Below are positions 1 through 8,297 of a stretch of DNA of 64,000 bases, piece after piece. How positions within the stretch are numbered: position 1 is the first letter of the stretch; the number at the start of each line of letters is the position of its first letter. The notes under the pieces are model-generated. The model was not told the DNA's origin and did not search any database. It saw only the letters and a program-made list of their open reading frames with translations. Origin of the DNA: Billgrantia antri (lineage in GTDB: Bacteria > Pseudomonadota > Gammaproteobacteria > Pseudomonadales > Halomonadaceae); contig NZ_JAHYCA010000007.1 of NCBI RefSeq assembly GCF_019430905.1, positions 248,001 to 312,000 on the forward strand, read 5' to 3'. A program made the position numbers and the translations under genes.

Positions 1-658
1 CATGGCGGTCGATGGGATAGGTGGTGCCGGCCAGCGCTGCTGCACCCAGCGGCATGACGTTGACCCGCTTGCGACAGTCGAGCAGCCGCTCGTGATCGCG
101 GGCGAGCATCTCCTGCCAGGCCAGCAGGTGGTGGCCGAAGGTCACCGGCTGGGCGGTTTGCAGGTGGGTGAAGCCGGGCATGATGGTGTCGGCTTCGCGT
201 TCGGCGAGTTCGATCAAGCCTTCACGCAGGCGCTTGAGCTCGGCCTCGACCACGTCGATCTCGTCGCGCAGGAACAGGCGGATGTCGGTGGCCACCTGGT
301 CGTTGCGCGAGCGGCCGGTGTGCAGCTTCTTGCCGGTGATGCCGATCTTGTCGGTCAGGCGTGCCTCGATGTTCATGTGCACGTCCTCGAGCTTCACCGA
401 CCATTGGAACTCGCCGCGCTCGATCTCGCCGCGGATCTCGGTCAGCCCCGTGACGATGGCATCGCGCTCGGCGTCGGTCAGTACACCCACCCGGGCCAGC
501 ATGGTGGCATGCGCGATGGAGCCCTGGATGTCCTGCAGGGCGAGGCGCTGATCGAAGTCGACCGAAGCGGTGAAGCGTTCGACGAAGGCATCGGTGGGCT
601 CGCTGAAGCGGCCGCCCCAGGACTGGTTGGTGCCGGGGGTTGGGGAACTAGAGCTCAT
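1..658 (-). CDS. argH: Argininosuccinate lyase, 5' part (runs off window)
   Basis: Last enzyme of arginine synthesis: splits argininosuccinate into arginine and fumarate in the cytosol. Only about the first 219 residues are present; the rest lies before base 1. The reverse-strand translation has the family's early signature ([19 protein letters not shown]), then the [11 protein letters not shown] segment, and ends at the window edge in TYPIDRH, all typical of ArgH. Two in-frame ATGs exist, at 670 and 658. The only Shine-Dalgarno-like AGGA lies directly against the first and about 11 bases before the second, so 658 is preferred. It is divergent from hemC, an arrangement known in pseudomonads, where fimS-algR lies between them; here those regulators are absent from the gap. 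Confidence 0.93.
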   Translation of the reverse strand, partial: MSSSSPTPGTNQSWGGRFSEPTDAFVERFTASVDFDQRLALQDIQGSIAHATMLARVGVLTDAERDAIVTGLTEIRGEIERGEFQWSVKLEDVHMNIEARLTDKIGITGKKLHTGRSRNDQVATDIRLFLRDEIDVVEAELKRLREGLIELAEREADTIMPGFTHLQTAQPVTFGHHLLAWQEMLARDHERLLDCRKRVNVMPLGAAALAGTTYPIDRH

Positions 659-914
659 CGGCGTGGGCATCCTGCGTGTTGCATGCTGTGGCGTTCTCGG
701 GAAGCCGCGTGCGGCGGCGTAGGTCAGGTCTTGCAGTGTACCAGAGTCGGCGCGAGTGGCGAGGGGCGCAGCAAGCGACGAGAGGGCCAATTTTTCCTGC
801 TTCGCCCGGTGCTTTATGATGAACGTCAATGACCGTCTACCGACCGTGACCGATAATGGCGCGGCAACGACAGCTGAGCCGAGGCCGTTCAGGCCCGCTG
901 CATGGGAGAACCAC

Positions 915-1853
915 GTGCGATCCAACACTACGCTGCGCATTGCCACCCGTAAGAGCTTGCTGGCCATGTGGCAGGCCGAACACGTTCGCGACCTGCTGAT
1001 GGCCGAACATCCGGGGCTCGAGGTGGAGCTGGTCGCGCTCTCCACCCGTGGCGACAAGATTCTCGATACGCCGCTGGCGAAGATCGGCGGCAAGGGGCTG
1101 TTCGTCAAGGAGCTGGAGGAGGCCATCCTCGACGGGCGCGCCGATATCGCCGTGCACTCGATGAAGGACGTACCCATGCACTTCCCGGAGGGGCTCGGGC
1201 TGTCGGTGATCTTCGCCGGTGCCGAGCCCACCGACGCCTTCGTCTCCAACCGCTTCGGCACGCTCGACCAGCTGCCCGAAGGGGCACGCATCGGTACCTC
1301 GAGCCTGCGCCGCGGCCTGCAGATGCGCGAGCAGCGTCCCGACCTGGAGATCCTCACCCTGCGCGGCAACGTCCAGACGCGCCTGGCCAAGCTCGACGCC
1401 GACGAGTTCGACGCCATCATCCTGGCCACTTCCGGGCTCAAGCGTCTGGGGCTCGGCGAACGCATCGCCCAGGAGCTGCCCCCCGAGGTGTGCCTGCCGG
1501 CTTGTGGCCAGGGCGCGCTGGGCATCGAGTGCCGCATCCACGATCCCGAGCTGATCGCCCTGCTGGCACCGCTGGACGACCCCATCACGGCGACCCGGGT
1601 GCGCGCCGAGCGCGCCATGAATACACGCCTCGAGGGCGGTTGCCAGGTGCCCATCGGGGGCTATGCCGTGTTCGAGGAAGACGGCCAGACGCTGTGGCTG
1701 CGCGCACTAGTGGGCAACCCCGAGGGTACCGAGGTGCTGCGCGCCGAGGGGCGCGGCTCGATCCACGAGCCGGAGGCGCTCGGCATAAGGGTGGCGGAAG
1801 ACCTGTTGGAACAGGGTGCCGGCGAGATTCTGGCACAGGTCTACGGCGCCTGA
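915..1853 (+). CDS. hemC: Porphobilinogen deaminase (hydroxymethylbilane synthase)
   Basis: Polymerises four porphobilinogens into hydroxymethylbilane in haem and sirohaem synthesis. The frame is open from 756, but I place the start at GTG 915: GGAGA lies five bases upstream and the protein then begins [13 protein letters not shown] as in known HemC, giving 312 residues (E. coli has 313). The dipyrromethane cofactor attachment site is visible as [12 protein letters not shown], with Cys243. The arginine-rich substrate motif GTSSLRRG is also present. The gene is first in a hemC-hemD-hemX-hemY run; the hemD start abuts the hemC stop, so the genes are almost certainly co-transcribed and translationally coupled. 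Confidence 0.97.
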   Translation: MRSNTTLRIATRKSLLAMWQAEHVRDLLMAEHPGLEVELVALSTRGDKILDTPLAKIGGKGLFVKELEEAILDGRADIAVHSMKDVPMHFPEGLGLSVIFAGAEPTDAFVSNRFGTLDQLPEGARIGTSSLRRGLQMREQRPDLEILTLRGNVQTRLAKLDADEFDAIILATSGLKRLGLGERIAQELPPEVCLPACGQGALGIECRIHDPELIALLAPLDDPITATRVRAERAMNTRLEGGCQVPIGGYAVFEEDGQTLWLRALVGNPEGTEVLRAEGRGSIHEPEALGIRVAEDLLEQGAGEILAQVYGA

Positions 1854-2651
1854 ATGGCGGCCGGGCTTCCCGTGCTGATCTGCCGACCGGGCGAGCGGGC
1901 GGCTGCGTTGGCGGCCGCCATCGAGGCCGCCGGCTTCCCGGTGGCGAATCTCGAGGCCATGACGCTGGAGGCGCTGCCGGAAACCCCGGCCACGCGTCAG
2001 GCGTGGCTCGATTTCGACCATTTCCACAAGGTGGTGGTGGTCAGCCCCTTCGCCGCCGAGTGTCTCTACCAGGCCCTGGACCGCTATTGGCCCCAGCTGC
2101 CGCTGGGGACAGCCTGGTACGCGGTAGGAGCGGCCACCGCCGAAGCCCTGCACGCGCGATTCGGCGCCAGGGTGCACCTGCCGCCGGCCGCGGCCGGCGA
2201 GGACACCAGCGAGGCGCTGCTCGAGCTTGCCTCGCTGCGCGCCCTCGACGGCCAGCGCGTACTGCTGGTAGCCGGCGAGGGCGGCCGGACGCTGCTGGCC
2301 GAGACCCTGGAGGCGCGCGGCGCACGGGTCACCCGGCTGGCGCTCTATCGCAGGCGCCTCGAGTCGCCGCCCGCTGCCTTGCGCGAACGCCTCGCACGAG
2401 GCGAGTACCGTGCGCTGGTAGTGAGTAGCGGAGAAATCCTCGAACATCTGGCAAGATGGTGCACCAGGGCTACCTTGAGCCAACCGCTAATCGTGTCCAG
2501 TCGCCGGTTGGCTACACTGGCCGACGACTTGGGGTTTCGCACTCCCGTGGTGGCACCGGGGGCCACGCCGGCGGCGCTTGCCGGCGCGGTGGCCGCGGCC
2601 TGTAACCAGGAGGATGCTGATGTCGATCAAGATGATCTCGAAAAGGGCTAG
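1854..2651 (+). CDS. hemD: Uroporphyrinogen-III synthase
   Basis: Cyclises hydroxymethylbilane with inversion of ring D to give uroporphyrinogen III. The product is 265 residues, near the usual 250. Family sequence is weakly conserved, but the two-domain pattern is visible: an N-terminal PVLICRPGERAAALA segment, VVVVSPFAAECLYQAL, and a central VLLVAGEGGRTLLAETLEARGA block, followed by LALYRRR. The ATG at 1854 directly follows the hemC stop codon, which itself supports the assignment because HemC and HemD act in sequence. The last codons lie only six bases before hemX. Confidence 0.9.
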   Translation: MAAGLPVLICRPGERAAALAAAIEAAGFPVANLEAMTLEALPETPATRQAWLDFDHFHKVVVVSPFAAECLYQALDRYWPQLPLGTAWYAVGAATAEALHARFGARVHLPPAAAGEDTSEALLELASLRALDGQRVLLVAGEGGRTLLAETLEARGARVTRLALYRRRLESPPAALRERLARGEYRALVVSSGEILEHLARWCTRATLSQPLIVSSRRLATLADDLGFRTPVVAPGATPAALAGAVAAACNQEDADVDQDDLEKG

Positions 2652-2657
2652 CGACAG

Positions 2658-4214
2658 ATGAGCAAGCAGACCAACGAGCAGGACGAACAGAAGGCGCCTT
2701 CTGCCAAGGACCAGGACGACAAGGGTCAAGAGGCCGGTGCCAAGGGCAAGCCCGGCAGCGGCGGCGATAAGAGTCGCCCCCAGCGCGGTAGCTCATCGTC
2801 GCCGTCCGCGGCAGGTAAGGCAGGCGAGAAGCCGCCGACACCCCCCGCCGATGATGCGCCCGCGAGCCAGGGCAAGAGCGCCACACCGGTTTCTTCTACT
2901 CCGGCCGCTGACAAGTCGACGGCTGCTACGCCGTCGTCGGACAAGGCCAGCGGCAAGCCTGCCGACAGTGACAAGCCCAGCGCCGCAAAGCCGGAAAATG
3001 CCAAGCCCGCCCCGACCGGCGGCAAGGGGGGCGATGCCAAGCCGGCCGCCTCCGGCAAGACGCCGGCCAGTGACAAGTCCGGCAGCGGCAAGCCCGGCGG
3101 CGACACCGCCAAGGCGGCTCCGGCCGGTGGCGGCGGTACGCCGAGCTCGACCGGCGGTGGTGCCGGCAAGGGCGGCAGCCGAGCCGCCGGCGTGCTGGCC
3201 CTGATCCTGGTGCTGTTCCTCGGCATCGGCGCGGGCCTGTTCGCGTGGAATACCTGGGGGCGCCTCGACACCCAGCAGCAGCGCCTGGCCGAGCTGGAGG
3301 AGCGCGCCGGCAGTGCCGCTTCGGCCGAGGAAGTCGCGGGCCTGCGTGAGCAGCTCGAGAGCGGCGAACGGCAGCGCGATGCCGAACTGACCGAGGCGAT
3401 CGAGGCCATGCAGGGTGAGTTCGCCAGCTACCGCAGCGAGGTCGACGCGGCGCTCGACCAGGTGCTCGAGGAGCTCTCGCGCGAGCAAGAGCCGGATGCA
3501 GGCGAGTGGCTGCACGCCGAGGCCGCCTATCTGCTGCGGCTCGCCAGCCAGCGCCTGCAGCTTGAGGGCGATGTGGAAGGCGCCGCGGCGCTGCTGCGTA
3601 CCGCCGACGAGCGACTGGCAGAAGCCGACAACCCGGCGCTGCTCTCGGTACGCCGCGCCATTGCCTCCGAGCTGTCGATCCTCGCCGGCGTGCCGGAGGT
3701 CGACCGTACCGGCCTGTATCTGGCTCTGAACTCGGTCCAGGAGCGCCTGGCACAGCTGCCGCTGTCGCGCGAGCTGGAGGAGATTCCGGCGCGCTCCGGC
3801 ATCGAGGAGGCGCCGAGCGGCGGCTGGCAGGACCAGCTGTCGCGTTTCGGCCAGGAACTCAAGGACCTGATCGTCATCCGCCACCATGACGAAGCGCTCG
3901 AAGGGCTGATCGCGCCGGAACAGGAATCCTACCTGCGCCAGAGCGCACGCCTGGTGCTGGAACAGGCCCAGCTGGCGCTGCTCGAAGAGGAGCAGGCGCT
4001 GTACGAGGCCAGCCTCGACAAGGCGCTGACGCTGGTCGAGAACTACTACGACACCGAGAGCAGCGAGGTTCAGGCCGTCGTCGAGCGTCTTCAGGAGCTC
4101 AAGGGCGAGGCGATCCAGCCCGAACTGCCCGACATCAGCGGCTCCCACGAGGCACTGCAGGAATTCATCGAGCGCCGCTTCGGCTCGCGCGATGAGGGAG
4201 GGGACGAGGCATGA
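2658..4214 (+). CDS. hemX: HemX-family membrane protein
   Basis: Member of the proteobacterial HemX family (PF04375), found beside hemD. Its exact role in tetrapyrrole metabolism is not settled, and methyltransferase activity should not be assumed. The 518-residue protein has three parts: a long low-complexity N-terminus (about 1-175) of Lys, Pro, Ala, Ser and Gly, presumably cytoplasmic; one transmembrane helix at about 178-200 (GVLALILVLFLGIGAGLFAW); and a periplasmic coiled-coil and helical region with heptad-like QQQRLAELEERAG stretches. E. coli HemX is about 393 residues, so the N-terminal tail is unusually long. The stop overlaps the hemY start (ATGA). Confidence 0.88.
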   Translation: MSKQTNEQDEQKAPSAKDQDDKGQEAGAKGKPGSGGDKSRPQRGSSSSPSAAGKAGEKPPTPPADDAPASQGKSATPVSSTPAADKSTAATPSSDKASGKPADSDKPSAAKPENAKPAPTGGKGGDAKPAASGKTPASDKSGSGKPGGDTAKAAPAGGGGTPSSTGGGAGKGGSRAAGVLALILVLFLGIGAGLFAWNTWGRLDTQQQRLAELEERAGSAASAEEVAGLREQLESGERQRDAELTEAIEAMQGEFASYRSEVDAALDQVLEELSREQEPDAGEWLHAEAAYLLRLASQRLQLEGDVEGAAALLRTADERLAEADNPALLSVRRAIASELSILAGVPEVDRTGLYLALNSVQERLAQLPLSRELEEIPARSGIEEAPSGGWQDQLSRFGQELKDLIVIRHHDEALEGLIAPEQESYLRQSARLVLEQAQLALLEEEQALYEASLDKALTLVENYYDTESSEVQAVVERLQELKGEAIQPELPDISGSHEALQEFIERRFGSRDEGGDEA

Positions 4215-5473
4215 GAAAACTGCTGCTGATCGTCCTCCTCGGCCTGGCGCTGGGCGCCCTGTTCGGCCAGCTGATGGTCTCGCTACCCGGCTACTGGCTG
4301 GTGAGGGTCGGGGATACCTCCTACCAGACCTCTTTCTGGTTTGGCCTGGTGCTGCTGCTGGCGGTATTCCTGGTCCTGCACTTCGCCCTGCGGGTGCTGA
4401 TGCGCCTGCGTCACCCTGTCAGCCGGCTCAAGGTGTGGAACCGTCGCACCCGTCACCGCAACGCCATGAAGCGTACCGTGCGCGGGCTGGTGGCGCTGGC
4501 CGAAGGCCGCTGGAAGCGTGCCGAGAAGTCACTGGTCAAGGCGGCCGACGACTCCAGCACGCCGTTGGTCAACTACCTCTCCGCTGCCTTGGCGGCTCAC
4601 TATCAGGGTCGCTACGAGCAGGCCGACACGCTGCTCAAGCGAGCCCATCTCTCTACCGAAGGGGCCGATAGCGCCGTCGGGCTGATGCAGGTTCAGCTGA
4701 TGCTGGATCGCCAGCAGTACGAGGAGGCCCTGGCCATCCTGACCCGTCTCGACCGTCAGATGCCCAATCACCCCCAGGTGCTCAAGCAGCTCAAGCAGGC
4801 CTATCTCAGCGTCAACGACTGGGACGGCCTGCGCCGGCTGATGCCGCGGCTGGCGGCGCGTCAGCTGATCGCTCCGCAGGAGCGCACCCAACTGGAGCTG
4901 CGCGCCTACAAGGAGCTGCTGGTTCACGAGGCGCGCGACCCGGGCAACGTCGAGCGCATCCGCAACCTGTGGGCCGACATGCCGGATGCACTGCGCGGCA
5001 ACGTCGAGCTGGTGGTGCTCTATACCGAAGCCCTGGTGCGTGGCAACGAGGAGGGGATCGCCGAGCGACTGCTGCGCCACTCGCTCAAGGAGCATTGGGA
5101 CAGCCGCCTGGTGCTGCGCTACGGGTTGCTCGATGTCGACCCCGCACGCCAGCTGGTGCATGCCGAGAAATGGCTGCAGGAGCGTCCCAACGATCCTGAC
5201 CTGCTGCTCACCCTGGGTCGCCTGGCGCTGCGCAATGCCTACTGGGGCAAGGCGCAGGAGTACTTCGAGGCGAGCCAGCGCCAGCGCCCCAGCGGCGTGG
5301 TGTGCGCCGAGCTGGCACGGCTCTACGCCAACCTGGGCGAGCACAACAAGAGCCAGCTCTACTATCGTCAGAGCGTCGAATTGCTCGACAAGTCGCTGCC
5401 TTCGCTACCACAGCCGGCCGAACCGGCCGTCCAGCCCGAAAAGGGCGAGGCAAAGGAGCAGAAGGCCGGTTGA
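4211..5473 (+). CDS. hemY: HemY-family membrane protein with TPR-like repeats
   Basis: Proteobacterial HemY (not the Gram-positive protoporphyrinogen oxidase of the same name). 420 residues: two N-terminal membrane helices (about 3-22 and 40-62), then a long soluble helical region with TPR-type repeats, for example the NYLSAALAAHYQGRYEQA and QLMLDRQQYEEALAIL segments. Family knowledge places it with HemX in the inner membrane near haem synthesis enzymes, with biochemical role unresolved. It starts inside the hemX stop codon (4-base overlap), so it is the last gene of the hemCDXY operon. An inverted repeat of GGGGCGCC and GGCGCC near 5503-5523 follows the stop and may help end the transcript. 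Confidence 0.9.
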   Translation: MRKLLLIVLLGLALGALFGQLMVSLPGYWLVRVGDTSYQTSFWFGLVLLLAVFLVLHFALRVLMRLRHPVSRLKVWNRRTRHRNAMKRTVRGLVALAEGRWKRAEKSLVKAADDSSTPLVNYLSAALAAHYQGRYEQADTLLKRAHLSTEGADSAVGLMQVQLMLDRQQYEEALAILTRLDRQMPNHPQVLKQLKQAYLSVNDWDGLRRLMPRLAARQLIAPQERTQLELRAYKELLVHEARDPGNVERIRNLWADMPDALRGNVELVVLYTEALVRGNEEGIAERLLRHSLKEHWDSRLVLRYGLLDVDPARQLVHAEKWLQERPNDPDLLLTLGRLALRNAYWGKAQEYFEASQRQRPSGVVCAELARLYANLGEHNKSQLYYRQSVELLDKSLPSLPQPAEPAVQPEKGEAKEQKAG

Positions 5474-5557
5474 CCCGCCGTCACCCGCCTGCAAGACGAC
5501 GAAGGGGCGCCGCCAGGCGCCCCTTCGTCGTTGGCTCCCGGAGCCCTGCCGACCGGT

Positions 5558-7699
5558 TCAGTCGGGCAGGGCGAAGGAGATCACCTGATCACTGACCTTG
5601 GGTAGCAGAATGGAGTTGCCGCCCACCGCGAAGGTGACGTACTGCTTGCCCTCGTAGGTGTAGACCGCCGGCATCGAGACGGCGGGAGCATCCACCAGGT
5701 GCTTCCACAGCACCTCACCGCTCTTCAGGTCGAGCGCACGCACGCGTGAGTCCATCGAGGCGCCGATAAAGATCAATCCCGAACGGGTGATCACCGGCGC
5801 ACCGATGGTGACCGATCCCCATGATTCGGGCATGTAGAAGCCATGCTTCTGCACCTGACCGAACGGCTCGTTCCACAACCGCTCGCCGGTAGTGAGGTCG
5901 TAGGCAGCGAGAGTGCCGTAGGGCGGTTTCCAGCACGGCATGCCCGCCCAGTTGAGGAACGTCTCGAGCTGGAAGCCGTAGGCCGTGTCGCCCTGGGCGT
6001 AGTAACCGCCCGTCTCGCCCGACTGCTCCAACTGCTGGTATTCGTCGCGTGGGATGAGTCGATAGATCTGCACCACGCTGTTGGAATTGATCACGAATAC
6101 GCCCGTCTCCGGGTCGACGGCGCCGCCGCCCCACTGCGAGCCGCCCGTGGTGGGCGGATAGGTGAGCGTGCCCTCGACGCTGGGCGGCGTGAAACGACCC
6201 TCGTAGCGCAGCCCCTCGGCCTTGCGGCTGCACTCGCCCAGGCCCACGATGTCGGCGAGCTTCGAGATCCCCGGCCACTCATCCGGGGTAACCGGCTCGG
6301 GAACGTCGACGAAGGGTTGGGTCGGGGAGGCTTGCTCACCTTCGGCATCCGAGGCCGGCACCTCGCGCTCCTCGATCGGGTACACGGGCTCGCCGGTCTC
6401 CCGGTTCAGCACGAAGAGGAAGCCCTGCTTGGACGGCTGCACCAGGGCGGGAACCGTCTCGCCATCCTTCTGGATGTCGACCAGCGTGGGCGGGGCGACG
6501 GTATCGTAGTCCCAGATATCGTGATGTACGAGCTGGCGGCTCCACACCACCTCGCCGGTCTCGGTGTCGAGCGCGGTGACCGAGGTGGCCAGGGGCAGCT
6601 CCTCGGTGCGCTCGCCGCCGTAGTAGTTGGGGCTCGGCGAGCTGATCGGGATGTAGAGCAGTCCGGTTTCGGGATCGAGCGACATCGACGCCCAGACGTT
6701 GGCCGTACCGGTTCGCTCGACGACTTCCTCGGGCAAGGCATGAAAGGTCCACCTGCGTTCACCGGTACGTGCGTCGAGGGCGAAGACCGTTCCCGGCGGC
6801 GCGACGGCGTTGGTCCAGTCCTTGCCGGCCCAGCCGAGGAACAGCGTGTCGTTGTATACCGTGGGCGGCTGAAACAGCGACAGCGGCCACTTGTCGTTGA
6901 CGGTGTTCCACTGGTTGACGTCGACCATGCCATCGTCGCCGAAGTCGGCACAGGGGGCTCCCGTGTCGGCATCGACGCCGTAGAGCTTGGCGTCCATGGT
7001 GCCGATATATACGATCTTCTGGCAGGCCTCGCCCGGCTGCGGCTCGTCGGCCTCCCAGTAGGCCACGCCGCGGCCCTTCATGTTGGGCTGGGTCAGCGCT
7101 TCCAGAGGCGCTTCGGGGTCGAAGGTCCACTTCTCCTCGCCGCTGCCCGGGTCCAGGGCGATGATGCGATAGAAGGGCGTGCCCAGATAAAGGGTATCGT
7201 TGACGAACAGCGGGGTTGCCGACCATACCGACATGGGCACCTCGTCGCTGCCATCCGCGACATCGCCGGTATGGTATTCCCAGGCCGGCTCCAGCTCGCC
7301 GACATTCCCCGGCGTGATCTGTTCGGCCGGCGAATATTTCTGGGCGCGAAGGTCGCCATTGAAGGTTGCCCAGCTGTCGGGCGACTCCATCCAGGCGTCC
7401 GGGCCCTGGCGCGGCGGCTCGGACTGGCCGTCGTCGCGCGGGGGCTGTCCGGCGGGGCCCGTCTCGACACGGCCGCCGGGGCCGGTCGGGGTGACCGCGG
7501 AGTCTTCGCCGCCGTCCTGGCCTGTTGGCGCTTCGTCGCCGCTGGCGCCCCGTTCGGACTCGTCGTCCTGGGTCTCGGTGATTTCCTGGGGCTGACCGCC
7601 CCCCTCGCCGCTAGAGGTATCCTCCTGTGCCTGTGCGTAGCCGATGCAGCCCGCAAGCAGCAGCGAGGCGAAGGTGGGGATGATGTCCTGGCGTGTCAT
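5558..7699 (-). CDS. PQQ-dependent glucose/quinate-type dehydrogenase, catalytic subunit
   Basis: Periplasmic quinoprotein of the membrane glucose/quinate/shikimate dehydrogenase family; oxidises a sugar or polyol with PQQ and passes electrons to ubiquinone. The frame opens further upstream but the ATG at 7699 has a perfect AGGAGG nine bases before it, giving 713 residues. Residues 1-24 look like a signal sequence; they contain a possible lipobox (LAGC, Cys18) as well as an AQA cleavage site, so it may be a lipoprotein. Residues 25-105 are an acidic Gly/Pro/Glu-rich linker. The rest is the eight-bladed propeller with family blocks such as TFNGDLRAQKYSP, QLVHHDIWDYD and GGSQWGGGAVDP. The usual N-terminal five-helix membrane domain is missing and appears to be supplied by the overlapping upstream gene. 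Substrate cannot be told from sequence. Confidence 0.9.
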   Translation of the reverse strand: MTRQDIIPTFASLLLAGCIGYAQAQEDTSSGEGGGQPQEITETQDDESERGASGDEAPTGQDGGEDSAVTPTGPGGRVETGPAGQPPRDDGQSEPPRQGPDAWMESPDSWATFNGDLRAQKYSPAEQITPGNVGELEPAWEYHTGDVADGSDEVPMSVWSATPLFVNDTLYLGTPFYRIIALDPGSGEEKWTFDPEAPLEALTQPNMKGRGVAYWEADEPQPGEACQKIVYIGTMDAKLYGVDADTGAPCADFGDDGMVDVNQWNTVNDKWPLSLFQPPTVYNDTLFLGWAGKDWTNAVAPPGTVFALDARTGERRWTFHALPEEVVERTGTANVWASMSLDPETGLLYIPISSPSPNYYGGERTEELPLATSVTALDTETGEVVWSRQLVHHDIWDYDTVAPPTLVDIQKDGETVPALVQPSKQGFLFVLNRETGEPVYPIEEREVPASDAEGEQASPTQPFVDVPEPVTPDEWPGISKLADIVGLGECSRKAEGLRYEGRFTPPSVEGTLTYPPTTGGSQWGGGAVDPETGVFVINSNSVVQIYRLIPRDEYQQLEQSGETGGYYAQGDTAYGFQLETFLNWAGMPCWKPPYGTLAAYDLTTGERLWNEPFGQVQKHGFYMPESWGSVTIGAPVITRSGLIFIGASMDSRVRALDLKSGEVLWKHLVDAPAVSMPAVYTYEGKQYVTFAVGGNSILLPKVSDQVISFALPD

Positions 7700-8097
7700 G
7701 AATCGGCCTCCTGGCGTTGCGTCATGACCGGGGTGCGCTTGCCCGATGCGGGGTCGGCCACCACATGGATGAGCCATGCCGCGAGACCGACCCCCACGGC
7801 GCCGAGCAGCCACTCGGCCTGCAGCAGATAGGCCGCCAGGCCCGTGCCCAGCAGGTCGAGCAGCAGCAGGAAAGTGAGCAGCCCGCCCAGCCAGCGTGGC
7901 ATGCTGCGCGCAAGCGCCAGCAGCAACGACCCGAGCAGCATCAATGCGGTGGAGATCAGTACCAGGTAGGTGCCCGGCGTGTAGGCAATGCCATTGCCTT
8001 CATTGAAGGTGGCGACTGCCGCGAGAATCAGCGCAATGGTCGATATCGCGAGCAGCAACCAGGCGCCGTAGGCGGTGCCTTGCGGTTTGCTTGTCAT
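7696..8097 (-). CDS. Small four-helix membrane protein, probable separate membrane domain of the PQQ dehydrogenase
   Basis: 133 residues with four clear hydrophobic helices (about 10-31, 42-63, 70-92 and 95-113) and short loops, with a basic, polar C-terminal tail. The start is the ATG at 8097, preceded by a GGGA-type ribosome site. Its stop overlaps the start of the PQQ dehydrogenase (ATGA), so the two are co-translated. The order, size and topology match the N-terminal membrane anchor that is fused to the propeller in ordinary membrane glucose dehydrogenases (about 150 residues, five helices). I infer that it anchors the enzyme and forms part of the quinone site; sequence alone does not prove this. 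Confidence 0.75.
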   Translation of the reverse strand: MTSKPQGTAYGAWLLLAISTIALILAAVATFNEGNGIAYTPGTYLVLISTALMLLGSLLLALARSMPRWLGGLLTFLLLLDLLGTGLAAYLLQAEWLLGAVGVGLAAWLIHVVADPASGKRTPVMTQRQEADS

Positions 8098-8233
8098 GGT
8101 AGTCCCATCCCTTGAACGCCTTCGAAGCATGGTGGCCCGGCTGGCGGCATGCAGATAGCGCTTCGCCAGGGCCCAGGGACAGTATAGGCACGTCGCGAGA
8201 TTCTTCCTGGCGGTCATCCGCGGCGCAACGACA

Positions 8234-8261
8234 ACGCCTCCCACCGTGGGGTGGGAGGCGT
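8234..8261 (-). terminator. Strong hairpin downstream of the MscS-type channel gene
   Basis: Perfect 11-bp inverted repeat (ACGCCTCCCAC / GTGGGAGGCGT) with a six-base loop, 36 bases beyond the channel gene stop. It lacks a long T-run on either strand, so termination strength is uncertain; it separates the channel gene from the dehydrogenase pair downstream. Confidence 0.6.
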
Positions 8262-8297
8262 GTCATGAGGTACATGAGCGCTCGAGGCGCTTAGGGC

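Noticed and set aside
756..914. N-terminal extension of HemC from the upstream ATG
   Set aside because: No ribosome site at 756, extra residues unlike HemC, and a well-placed GGAGA before GTG 915.
5843..7831. 662-residue plus-strand open frame
   Set aside because: Antisense to the PQQ dehydrogenase, a GC-rich shadow frame with no family motifs; the minus frame carries clear propeller motifs and an AGGAGG start.
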